Of a stretch of DNA of 7,537 nt, positions 1 through 5,136 are shown piece by piece; within the stretch, counting starts at the first letter, position 1; each line of letters begins with the position of its first letter. The notes under the pieces are model-generated. The model saw only the letters and a program-made list of their open reading frames with translations, ran no database searches and had not been told where the DNA came from. Where the stretch lies: contig JAFHCF010000082.1 in the NCBI GenBank assembly GCA_048497495.1, forward strand, positions 1 through 7,537, given 5' to 3'. The stretch comes from JAFHCF01 sp048497495 (GTDB taxonomy: Bacteria > Pseudomonadota > Alphaproteobacteria > Rhizobiales > Ancalomicrobiaceae). Made by a program: the position numbers and the translations under genes.

Positions 1-168
1 GACATAGAGCTGCAGCGTCTTGACCTCGGGATCCCCGAGAAACGCCGCCGGCCCGGTCGCCGACAACACCGAGCCGATCTTGATCGGATCGGCGGCGAGC
101 ACCGGCTGAGCCAGGAGCGGCGCGACGAGCGAAAGAGCGGCCAAGGCCGCGCGCATGGAGATCTTCAT
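1..168 (-). CDS. Periplasmic substrate-binding protein of a branched-chain amino acid-type (Liv-like) ABC transporter, N-terminal part only
   Basis: Only the first 56 codons lie in the window; the gene continues past position 1. The start is the ATG at 168, preceded by a GAGGAAA ribosome site. The first 26 residues form a signal peptide: MKISMR, a hydrophobic Ala/Leu run, then QPVLAADP, with likely cleavage after VLA. The mature start, ADPIKIGSVLSATGPAAFLG, matches the opening beta strand and ligand-binding loop of Peripla_BP_6 (LivK-like) proteins, where IKIG...TGP is typical. Such proteins capture amino acids, amides or aromatic acids in the periplasm for a LivHMGF-type importer. It lies downstream of the monooxygenase operon on the same strand but has its own promoter and operator at 229-256. 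A role in importing the substrate of that operon is inferred from position only. The family call is fairly firm; the substrate is unknown. Confidence 0.82.
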   Translation of the reverse strand, partial: MKISMRAALAALSLVAPLLAQPVLAADPIKIGSVLSATGPAAFLGDPEVKTLQLYV

Positions 169-183
169 CGGTTTCCTCACCTG

Positions 184-202
184 TCGAACGGGACCGGTTC
201 GA
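184..202. promoter_or_regulatory. Imperfect inverted repeat in the leader of the Liv-type binding-protein gene
   Basis: Two 9-bp arms around a single central base (TCGAACGGG, A, CCGGTTCGA) with one mismatch per arm. It lies 15 bp upstream of the ATG at 168, just before the ribosome site. The GACCGGTT stretch also occurs in the TetR-like operator at 237-256 (minus strand), so this may be a weaker second operator. It could equally be a small hairpin in the 5' leader. No regulator is identified. Confidence 0.35.
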
Positions 203-228
203 TGCCGATCCTCGATTTCTGGACGCTC

Positions 229-256
229 ATAATACATTGACCAACCGGTCGGTCAA
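229..256 (-). promoter_or_regulatory. Sigma70-like promoter overlapped by a 20-bp TetR-like operator
   Basis: On the minus strand TTGACC (plus 251-256) is followed after 16 bp by TATTAT (plus 229-234), a good -35/-10 pair. Transcription should start near 222, leaving a leader of about 50 nt before the ATG at 168. Positions 237-256 read TTGACCAACCGGTCGGTCAA, an inverted repeat with 9 of 10 bases matching in each arm and centred about 25 bp upstream of the start point. The ACC-n-ACCGGT-n-GGT style is common among TetR-family operators. A repressor bound there would block the -35 element and spacer. No TetR gene lies in the window, so the regulator must be encoded elsewhere. Confidence 0.7.
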
Positions 257-273
257 CTATCGTCGACATTGGC

Positions 274-289
274 CGATCGTCGACGATCG
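274..289. promoter_or_regulatory. Perfect 16-bp palindrome upstream of the Liv-type binding-protein promoter
   Basis: CGATCGTCGACGATCG is perfectly self-complementary. Its core ATCGTCGAC (276-284) also occurs at 259-267, giving a direct repeat 17 bp apart. Relative to the estimated start point near 222, the palindrome is centred about 60 bp upstream, a usual distance for an activator site. It could instead be part of a terminator cluster for the preceding operon, since a GACGGG/CCCGTC stem (289-306) abuts it. Confidence 0.4.
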
Positions 290-355
290 ACGGGGCGGAT
301 CCCGTCCACGCCATGATCCGCCTCGCCCGGCCCGAGCGCAACGCCGATCCCGGCG
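289..355 (-). terminator. Candidate 3'-end hairpins of the monooxygenase-DUF2783 operon
   Basis: Two perfect stems follow the stop codon at 361-363 in the minus direction. The first has CGCCG/CGGCG arms with a 4-nt loop at 342-355, 5 bp past the stop. The second has GACGGG/CCCGTC arms with a 6-nt loop at 289-306. Neither is followed by a U-tract, so neither is a classical intrinsic terminator. They may stabilise the 3' end or assist Rho-dependent termination. Confidence 0.3.
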
Positions 356-360
356 CAGCC

Positions 361-555
361 TCAGTCGATCCGCCCTCCGGCGACCCGCAACGCCTGGCGC
401 AGCGCCTCGCGATCGCCGATGTGATTGGCCAGCACCAGGACCAGCCGGCAGTTCATCATCTGCGCCTCGGCGTCCGTCAGGTCGCGCTGGCTGTCGATCA
501 GTTCCTGATAGAAGCCGTCGGGATCGGCGATGTTGGGTTGGAGCTCGAGTTTCAT
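361..555 (-). CDS. Small DUF2783-family protein (64 aa) paired with the monooxygenase
   Basis: The 64-residue product contains PNIADPDGFYQELIDSQRDL, then a DLTDAEAQMMN turn and the helix RLVLVLANHIGDREALRQAL. This is the pattern of DUF2783, a short alphaproteobacterial and betaproteobacterial family that I recall usually sits beside FAD-dependent ring monooxygenases. Its biochemical role is not established; a small partner or stabilising subunit is a guess. The start at 555 is supported by GAGGAGAG overlapping the stop codon of the upstream monooxygenase, 11 bp away, which implies translational coupling. It has no signal peptide or membrane segment and is probably cytoplasmic. The same frame stays open upstream for more than 500 codons antiparallel to nothing but in a different frame of the monooxygenase gene, so automatic callers could miss this short gene or extend it wrongly. 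Confidence 0.87.
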   Translation of the reverse strand: MKLELQPNIADPDGFYQELIDSQRDLTDAEAQMMNCRLVLVLANHIGDREALRQALRVAGGRID

Positions 556-566
556 CGTCTCTCTCC

Positions 567-2174
567 TCAGGCCGCGCAGGCGCGGGCGACCGCACGTTCG
601 ATCGCGGCCGCGTCGAAGGCGCGCCAGCGGGCGGCGACATGCTGGTCGGGGCGGATCAGATAGGTGGTGCCGGGTCGGCCGTCGTAGCGCGCGGCGAGAA
701 GACCCTTGGCGTCGACGAGGTCGCGGCCGATCTCCAGCACCGGCACCCGTATCTCGCCCCAGACGACCTCCGTCACCGGCGCCGGCCCGAAGCACAGCAC
801 GGTGAAGCCCTCGCCGAGGTGATGCAGCAGCCAACTCGGTTCGCCGCCCGCCGTCACCGGCGCATCGGCGCAGTTGGTGCCGGGCGCCATCGTGCCCTCG
901 AAGACGTCCATGTCGGCCGTGTTGAGCGAGGAGGCGACATAGGGCGTCGGCGTCGACAGCCGCCCGGAGTTGACCAGCGGCCGGGCGAAGGGCTGCTCGG
1001 CGGCGAGTTCGAGGACGGCGTTGCGGAAGCGCCGGCTCATCTCGCTCTTCGGCGTGATGAAATCGGTCGAACGGGTCGAGGCGCGCAGATTGTCGTCCGC
1101 CGCGAAGGCGCGTTCCTCGTCGTAGGTGTCGATCAGGGCCTCGGGCGCGGCGCCCGCCATCACCAGCTTCAGCTTCCAGCCGAGATTGTCGATGTCCTGG
1201 ACGCCGGTGTTGGCGCCGCGCGCCCCGAAGGGCGACACCTGATGCGCCGCGTCGCCGGCGAAGAGCACCCGGCCGTGGCGGAAATTGTCGATGCGACGAC
1301 AGGCGAACTGATAGATCGACACCCATTCGAGCTCGAATTCGGTCTCCGCGCCGAGCATGGCGCGCAGCCGCGGCAGCACGTTCTCCGGCTTCTTCTCCTC
1401 GACCGGATCGGCGTCCCAGCCGAGCTGGAAGTCGATGCGCCAGACGTCGTCCGACTGCTTGTGCAGCAGCGTCGACTGATTGCGATGGAAGGGCGGATCG
1501 AACCAGAACCAGCGTTCGGTCGGAAAGTCCGCCTTCATCACCACGTCGGTGATGAGGAAGCGGTCCTGGAAGAACTGGCCGGTGAACCCCGCCCCGACCA
1601 TGGTCCGCGTATCGGAATTGGCCCCGTCGCAGGCCACCACCCAATCGGCCTCCATGGTGAAGACGCCGTCCGGGGTCTCCACCGTCAGGACGACGTGATC
1701 CGGCTTCTGCGTCAGCCTGATCACCTTGTGCTTCCAGCGCAGATCGACGGTGTCGAGCTTCTCGCATTCGGCGATCATGTATTCCTCCAGATAATATTGC
1801 TGGAGGTTGATCATCGCCGGCATCTCGTGGTCGGCCTCGGGCAGGAGATCGAACTGGTAGCGCAGGTCGTTCTCGAAGAAGACCTTGCCGACCTTCCACG
1901 ACACCCCCTTGTCGAGCATCGGCCGAGCGCAGCCGAGCCGGTTCCAGATCTCCAACGGCCGCTTGGCGTAGCACACCGCGCGGCTGCCGATCGACACCGT
2001 GTCGTTGTCGTCGAGCACCACCGTGGCGAGGCCGCGCCTGCCGAAGTCGAGGGCGGCGGTGAGCCCGATCGGGCCGGCGCCGATCACCACGACCGGATGG
2101 CGGACGACGCGACCCTCGGCCTGCTCGGTGGATCGGCGATAGGCGAACTTGGGATAGCTGTAGGTCTTCGACAT
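567..2174 (-). CDS. FAD-dependent aromatic-ring monooxygenase (class A flavoprotein hydroxylase, MhpA/PheA-like)
   Basis: The 535-residue protein carries the three marks of class A flavoprotein hydroxylases. These are the GAGPIG dinucleotide fold at residues 32-37 after HPVVVI, the CDGANSDTR (DG) motif at 182-190, and the FAD-ribityl motif AGDAAHQVSPFGARGANTG at 306-324, followed by DIDNLGWKLKLV. Such enzymes use NAD(P)H and O2 to hydroxylate phenolic rings in the cytoplasm. The C-terminal part, with FTVLCFG and YLIRPDQHVAARWR near residues 505-518, resembles the thioredoxin-like tail of MhpA and phenol hydroxylases. I chose the ATG at 2174, not the one at 2219, because it has a G-rich ribosome site (seven G, 7 nt from the start) and the usual short N-terminus. 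It lies between a VOC enzyme gene (91 bp upstream) and a DUF2783 gene. The substrate is unassigned; a hydroxylated aromatic is likely. Confidence 0.9.
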   Translation of the reverse strand: MSKTYSYPKFAYRRSTEQAEGRVVRHPVVVIGAGPIGLTAALDFGRRGLATVVLDDNDTVSIGSRAVCYAKRPLEIWNRLGCARPMLDKGVSWKVGKVFFENDLRYQFDLLPEADHEMPAMINLQQYYLEEYMIAECEKLDTVDLRWKHKVIRLTQKPDHVVLTVETPDGVFTMEADWVVACDGANSDTRTMVGAGFTGQFFQDRFLITDVVMKADFPTERWFWFDPPFHRNQSTLLHKQSDDVWRIDFQLGWDADPVEEKKPENVLPRLRAMLGAETEFELEWVSIYQFACRRIDNFRHGRVLFAGDAAHQVSPFGARGANTGVQDIDNLGWKLKLVMAGAAPEALIDTYDEERAFAADDNLRASTRSTDFITPKSEMSRRFRNAVLELAAEQPFARPLVNSGRLSTPTPYVASSLNTADMDVFEGTMAPGTNCADAPVTAGGEPSWLLHHLGEGFTVLCFGPAPVTEVVWGEIRVPVLEIGRDLVDAKGLLAARYDGRPGTTYLIRPDQHVAARWRAFDAAAIERAVARACAA

Positions 2175-2188
2175 GGCGGATCCCCCCC
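2175..2188 (-). promoter_or_regulatory. Poly-G Shine-Dalgarno of the monooxygenase
   Basis: On the minus strand a run of seven G (plus 2182-2188) ends 7 nt before the ATG at 2174. There is no purine-mixed AGGAG. This decides the start over the ATG at 2219, which has no visible ribosome site. Permease 1 has the same G7 plus 7-nt arrangement. Confidence 0.55.
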
Positions 2189-2192
2189 GAGG

Positions 2193-2279
2193 GACGGCCC
2201 ACCGTCGCCGGACAGACATGTCCGGTCGCGGCTGGCTCGTTGTCGTCTTGCGGTGATCGGCGGCGTCAGGTGCCGCCGA
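2193..2279 (-). other. Three intercistronic hairpins between the VOC and monooxygenase genes
   Basis: Three perfect stems fill this gap. GACGG/CCGTC with a 4-nt loop lies at 2193-2206, CCGGACA/TGTCCGG with a 4-nt loop at 2208-2225, and TCGGCGGC/GCCGCCGA with a 7-nt loop at 2257-2279. The last has the VOC stop codon (2266-2268) in its loop. None has a U-tract. They could act as mRNA processing or stability elements that set the ratio of VOC enzyme to monooxygenase. Alternatively, the VOC gene is a separate unit with weak termination. Confidence 0.45.
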
Positions 2280-2805
2280 ATTCCTTCTCGTGCAGCCAGG
2301 CGGTGTGGCGCGGCGGCTTCTTGGTCACCGCCCATTCGTCGACCATCTCGTGCGCCACCGCCTTCATCCTCGCCATCTCCTCCGGCGTCGTCGTCCAGGC
2401 GGCGAGTTCCAGCCGGTGGCCCGACGGATCGAAGAAGTAGATCGACTTGAAGATGGCGTGATCGGTCGGCCCGACCACCTCGATCCCTTCCGCCGCGAGC
2501 CGCGCCTTGACCTTCTCCAACACCTGGAGGTCGGCGACCTGGAAGGCGATGTGCTGGGTCCACTCCGGCGTGTTGGGATCGCGCCCCATCGGCGGCGAAT
2601 TGGGCAGCTCGAAGAAGGCGAGGATGTTGCCCATGCCGGCATCGAGGAAGATGTGCATGTAGGGATCGGGCGCCTTGGTCGAGGGCACCCTGTCCTCGGC
2701 GATGGCGCCGATCAGCTCCATCTCCAGGATGCGGCCGTAGAAGGCGACCGTCTCCTTGGCGTCCTTGCAGCGAAAGGCGACGTGGTGGAACTTCTCGACG
2801 ATCAT
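2266..2805 (-). CDS. VOC-superfamily metalloenzyme (glyoxalase / extradiol dioxygenase fold)
   Basis: The 179-residue protein has two beta-alpha-beta-beta-beta modules of the vicinal oxygen chelate fold. Module 1 starts at KFHHVAF (residues 5-11) and ends in AFFELP (63-68). Module 2 starts at TQHIAFQV (83-90) and ends in DPSGHRLELAAW (126-137). The likely metal ligands are His8, Glu66, His85 and Glu133, all in the expected places, so the protein should be active. VOC enzymes isomerise, open or cleave small substrates with a divalent metal. Beside a ring hydroxylase, a ring-cleavage or isomerase role is plausible but unproven. A tail of about 40 residues (EEMARM...FGGT) extends past the fold. 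The start at 2805 follows a strong GAGGGAGG ribosome site; the in-frame TTG at 2844 lies at the edge of the operator and is not used here. It is probably the first gene of the operon controlled by the adjacent MarR regulator. Confidence 0.87.
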   Translation of the reverse strand: MIVEKFHHVAFRCKDAKETVAFYGRILEMELIGAIAEDRVPSTKAPDPYMHIFLDAGMGNILAFFELPNSPPMGRDPNTPEWTQHIAFQVADLQVLEKVKARLAAEGIEVVGPTDHAIFKSIYFFDPSGHRLELAAWTTTPEEMARMKAVAHEMVDEWAVTKKPPRHTAWLHEKEFGGT

Positions 2806-2844
2806 GAGCGGCCTCCCTCGCGGATCTGACGTCCGCTGCGACAA

Positions 2845-2873
2845 TTGGTAACGTCTGTTACTAATCGTCGCAA
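2845..2873 (-). promoter_or_regulatory. MarR-type operator within the candidate promoter of the VOC-monooxygenase operon
   Basis: Positions 2845-2864 read TTGGTAACGTCTGTTACTAA. The 8-bp arms match at 7 of 8 positions around a 4-bp centre, the size and AT-rich style of MarR-family sites. On the minus strand TTGCGA (plus 2868-2873), a 17-bp spacer and TACCAA (plus 2845-2850) make a modest sigma70 promoter. The operator fills the spacer and the -10 element, about 40 bp upstream of the VOC ATG. Repression by the divergent MarR protein, relieved by an aromatic ligand, is the natural inference. Confidence 0.68.
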
Positions 2874-3078
2874 GCGCCGACCGCGCCTCGCCCCGGTTTC
2901 GTTCGCGATACGAACACGACGGCTCTCATTTCCGCCGATCGTGGCGCGGCGGGGATTGCGGAGACGCCGACCTCGGCCCGATAGTGCGGGGAACATCCGA
3001 GGCGCCGACCATGGCGCGACGGAAGCGCGAGACTCGACCGGCCTGATGGTAACGGGTGAAACCGTCTCGGGAGTGACG
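2874..3078 (+). promoter_or_regulatory. Upstream region of the MarR gene
   Basis: No gene was found here. A weak promoter candidate is TTGCGG (2956-2961) with GATAGT (2980-2985) after 18 bp. A GTTCG/CGAAC inverted repeat with a 5-bp centre lies at 2901-2915. ATGGTAAC at 3046-3053 matches the left half of the MarR operator at 7 of 8 positions, but its right half is poor. It may be a half-site for autoregulation. Confidence 0.3.
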
Positions 3079-3585
3079 ATGAACCAGGACGAGAAGAGCC
3101 GGTCCGAGGCCGGCGCGGCGGGCGAGCGCCTCGACGGCGACGGCTTCGACCTGACCCGCTTCTTCCCCTACCGGCTCGCGGTCTTCGCCGAGCGGGTGTC
3201 GATGGCGGTGTCTCAGCTCTACGCCGATCGCTTCGACCTCTCCCGCGCCGAATGGCGGGTGCTCGCCGCCCTCGGCGCCAACCGCACCATGGCGGCGCGC
3301 GACATCGGCCCCTATTCGACCCTCGACAAGATGCAGGTCTCTCGCGCCGTCGCCCGTCTGGTCGAGGCCGGACTGATCCGCCGCGAGGCGGACGCGACCG
3401 ACCGCCGCGCCAAGAACCTCAGCCTCACGCCGACGGGCGCGGCGCTCCACCGCAAGATCGTGCCTCTGGTGCGCGCCCGCGAGGACTATCTGCTCGGCGC
3501 CCTGGATCCGGCCGAGCGCGCCCTGCTCGAGCGTTTCATGCGCGACGTCCAGGCCCGCGCCGACGGATTGATCGAGCGCGGTTGA
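3079..3585 (+). CDS. MarR-family winged-helix transcriptional regulator
   Basis: The 168-residue protein has the MarR layout. An N-terminal dimer helix (FFPYRLAVFAERVSMAVSQLY) is followed by the LSRAEWRVLAAL helix (54-65). The helix-turn-helix spans MAARDIGPYSTLDKMQVSRAVARLVEAGLI (71-100), the wing is DRRAKNLSLTPTG (108-120), and C-terminal dimer helices end the protein. Such dimers usually repress and release DNA when they bind small phenolic or acyl ligands. The start at 3079 is set by GGGAG 5 nt upstream; in-frame codons further upstream, including ATG 3046, have no such site and would add low-complexity residues. It is divergent from the VOC-monooxygenase operon across a spacer holding a matching operator, so control of that operon is likely. 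The following ABC operon is on the same strand but 338 bp away, so co-transcription is uncertain. Confidence 0.9.
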   Translation: MNQDEKSRSEAGAAGERLDGDGFDLTRFFPYRLAVFAERVSMAVSQLYADRFDLSRAEWRVLAALGANRTMAARDIGPYSTLDKMQVSRAVARLVEAGLIRREADATDRRAKNLSLTPTGAALHRKIVPLVRAREDYLLGALDPAERALLERFMRDVQARADGLIERG

Positions 3586-3613
3586 GCCTCTCGCCGCACC
3601 CCGCCACGAGCCC

Positions 3614-3690
3614 CCCGTGACGGGCGCCGCGATCCCCCGGCGGGGTCGGCCGACAGAGGGGAAGTACTTGCGACGAAGTCCCTTCCCCCC
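3614..3690. repeat. Palindrome-dense block, possibly a remnant of a dispersed intergenic repeat
   Basis: Four inverted repeats lie in under 80 bp. These are CCCG/CGGG with a 3-nt loop (3614-3624), GA-CCCC/GGGG-TC with one bulge (3631-3647), the perfect palindrome GTCGGCCGAC (3645-3654), and a two-part stem GGGGAAG/CTTCCCC enclosing ACTT/AAGT (3658-3688). GCCGACAGAGGGG with a C-run on the far side resembles the palindromic mosaic repeats I recall from Rhizobiales genomes. There is no U-tract, so this is not a standard terminator for the MarR gene, although it may end that transcript. Copy number cannot be judged from one window. Confidence 0.35.
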
Positions 3691-3923
3691 TTGACCGGCG
3701 AAGGACGGATCGTGCCTACTGAGCTCCGCATGACGGTTTCATGACGAAGGGGCCGTCGGGTCTGCGTCCGCGCAGGCTGCGGAAATCGCAAGCTTTCATC
3801 CGACACGAAAGTGTCATCACTTGGTTGTAGCCAACCCCGTCGGGCACCGTTCGCATCGCTGCCCGCCGAGGGTCGACGCGGATCGGCCCGCTCGGGGTTC
3901 CGAAGGTAAGGGGTGTCGCACCG
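3691..3923 (+). promoter_or_regulatory. Non-coding leader region of the ABC importer with serial short hairpins
   Basis: The 338-bp gap 3586-3923 holds no gene, and this is its downstream part. TTGACC at 3691-3696 could be a -35 element, but no good -10 follows. Short perfect stems come in series: CTGCG/CGCAG (3762-3775), TGCG/CGCA (3778-3790), GACAC/GTGTC closed by a GAAA tetraloop (3802-3815) and GGTTG/CAACC (3823-3836). AACCCCG with CGGGC (3833-3845) can pair over a distance with GCCCG and CGGGGTT (3886-3899). CGGGC can alternatively pair with GCCCG at 3861-3865. AAGGGG (3908-3913) is the ribosome site, 10 nt before the ATG. I recognise no known riboswitch consensus. Confidence 0.4.
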
Positions 3924-5030
3924 ATGAAGACCAAACATGCTCTGATGATTTCCGTGGCCGCCGTCGTCGTCGTGGCCCTGGCCGCTCCCGCCGGTGCCGC
4001 GTCGATGGACGAACTGGTCGCCGCCGCCAAGAAGGAAGGGCAGTTGACCGTCATCGCCCTCCCCCACGACTGGTGCGGCTACGCTGGCCTGATCGAGGGC
4101 TTCAAGGCCAAGTACGGCCTCACCGTCAACGAGCTCAACCCCGACGCCGGCTCCGGCGACGAAATCGAGGCGATCAAGGCCAACAAGGGCAACAAGGGCC
4201 CGCAGGCCCCCGACGTCATCGACGTCGGCCTGTCCTTCGGCCCCACCGCCAAGGCCGACGGCCTGATCCAGCCCTACAAGGTCTCGACCTGGGCCTCGAT
4301 CCCCGACAGCGCCAAGGATGCCGACGGCCATTGGTACGGCGACTACTACGGCGTCCTCGCCCTCGAAGTGAACAAGGACATCGTCAAGACCTCGCCCACC
4401 GACTGGTCCGACCTCCTGAAGCCCGAGTTCAAGAACGCCGTGGCGCTCGCCGGTGACCCGCGCGCCTCTTCCCAGGCGATCCAGGGCGTCTACGCCGCGG
4501 GCCTCTCGGCCGCCGGCGGTGACGCCGCCAAGGCCGGCACCGCCGGTCTCGAGTTCTTCTCCAAGCTCCACAAGGCCGGCAACTTCGTGCCCGTCATCGG
4601 CAAGGCCGCCTCGCTGGCGCAGGGCGCCACCCCGATCATCATCCGTTGGGACTACAACGCGCTGGCCGACCGCGACACCCTCAAGGGCAACCCGCCGGTC
4701 GACGTGGTGATCCCCAAGTCCGGCATCGTCGCCGGCGTCTACGTCCAGGCGATCTCGGCCTTCGCGCCCCATCCCGCCGCCGCCAAGCTGTGGATGGAAT
4801 ATCTCTATTCCGACGAGGGCCAGATCGGCTGGCTGAAGGGCTACTGCCACCCGATCCGCTTCAACGATCTCGCCGCCAAGGGCAAGATCCCGGCGGATCT
4901 GCTGGCCAAGCTGCCGCCGGCCGACGCCTACGCCAAGGCCGTCTTCCCGACGCTCGCCGAACAGGGCGCCGCCAAGGAAGTCATCACCAAGCAGTGGGAC
5001 AGCGTCGTCGGCGCCAACGTCACCAAGTGA
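3924..5030 (+). CDS. Periplasmic substrate-binding protein of an Fbp/Pot-like ABC importer (AfuA-like)
   Basis: The 368-residue protein begins with a Sec signal peptide: MKTKH, a Val/Ala core, then APAGA-ASMDE, with probable cleavage after residue 25 or 26. The mature start, DELVAAAKKEGQLTVIALP, is the opening of class II binding proteins of the iron, polyamine and phosphonate group. PDVIDVGLSFG (96-106) and DGHWYGDYYGVLALEVNKD (134-152) fit the hinge and ligand-cleft strands of that fold, and WSDLLKPEFKNAVAL (161-175) is a common signature. Mature residues Cys51 and Cys308 could form a disulphide. Codons are almost all C- or G-ending, as in a highly expressed gene. It heads an operon with two permeases and an ATPase and is separated from permease 1 by strong hairpins. 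The ligand cannot be told from the sequence; iron, polyamine, phosphonate or another small anion are all possible. Confidence 0.87.
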   Translation: MKTKHALMISVAAVVVVALAAPAGAASMDELVAAAKKEGQLTVIALPHDWCGYAGLIEGFKAKYGLTVNELNPDAGSGDEIEAIKANKGNKGPQAPDVIDVGLSFGPTAKADGLIQPYKVSTWASIPDSAKDADGHWYGDYYGVLALEVNKDIVKTSPTDWSDLLKPEFKNAVALAGDPRASSQAIQGVYAAGLSAAGGDAAKAGTAGLEFFSKLHKAGNFVPVIGKAASLAQGATPIIIRWDYNALADRDTLKGNPPVDVVIPKSGIVAGVYVQAISAFAPHPAAAKLWMEYLYSDEGQIGWLKGYCHPIRFNDLAAKGKIPADLLAKLPPADAYAKAVFPTLAEQGAAKEVITKQWDSVVGANVTK

Positions 5031-5036
5031 TCGATC

Positions 5037-5061
5037 GCGCCGCCGGCATCCCCGGCGGCGC
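5037..5061 (+). other. Perfect 10-bp-arm hairpin just after the binding-protein stop codon
   Basis: GCGCCGCCGG and CCGGCGGCGC are perfect arms around a 5-nt loop, starting 7 nt after the TGA at 5028-5030. No U-tract follows. In binding-protein-first ABC operons, such stems protect the upstream message from 3' decay or cause partial termination. This yields more binding protein than permease. Confidence 0.7.
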
Positions 5062-5079
5062 TCGACCACCGAAACCCAC

Positions 5080-5108
5080 CGCGCGCGCCCTCCAAAACGG
5101 CGCGCGCG
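5080..5108 (+). terminator. Second perfect 10-bp-arm hairpin, candidate partial terminator
   Basis: CGCGCGCGCC and GGCGCGCGCG pair perfectly around a 9-nt loop containing AAAA. The stem is followed by TCTTCG, with only a few U residues, so termination would be leaky at best. It sits 18 nt after the first hairpin and 28 nt before the TTG start of permease 1. Confidence 0.55.
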
Positions 5109-5122
5109 TCTTCGCCGAACCC

Positions 5123-5136
5123 GGGGGGGCCGACGT
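5123..5136 (+). promoter_or_regulatory. Poly-G Shine-Dalgarno of permease 1
   Basis: Seven G (5123-5129) end 7 nt before the TTG at 5137. This supports TTG as the start; the next in-frame ATG falls inside the first membrane helix and would cut it. Confidence 0.5.

Noticed and set aside
2175..2219. ATG at 2219 as the monooxygenase start
   Set aside because: No ribosome site upstream, and the added 15 residues are Arg/Gly-rich. The coding stretch would also run through an intercistronic hairpin.
237..2450. Very long plus-strand open frame (737 codons) opposite the monooxygenase and VOC genes
   Set aside because: Its translation is rich in Arg, Gly, Pro, His and Asp with no domain, and it is antisense to two clear enzymes. 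It also starts inside the operator. It is a GC-rich shadow.
2806..2844. TTG start at 2844 for the VOC protein
   Set aside because: It would place the start codon beside the operator and -10 region, with no ribosome site. ATG 2805 has GAGGGAGG and gives the normal VOC N-terminus.
2845..3078. Longer N-terminus for the MarR protein
   Set aside because: The extra residues are Arg-rich and unlike the family, the extension would begin inside the operator, and only the ATG at 3079 has a ribosome site at good spacing.
3586..3923. Known riboswitch, tRNA or small RNA in the gap
   Set aside because: I looked for TPP, SAM, guanidine, glycine and cobalamin-like core motifs and for a cloverleaf and saw none. 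Only generic hairpins are present.
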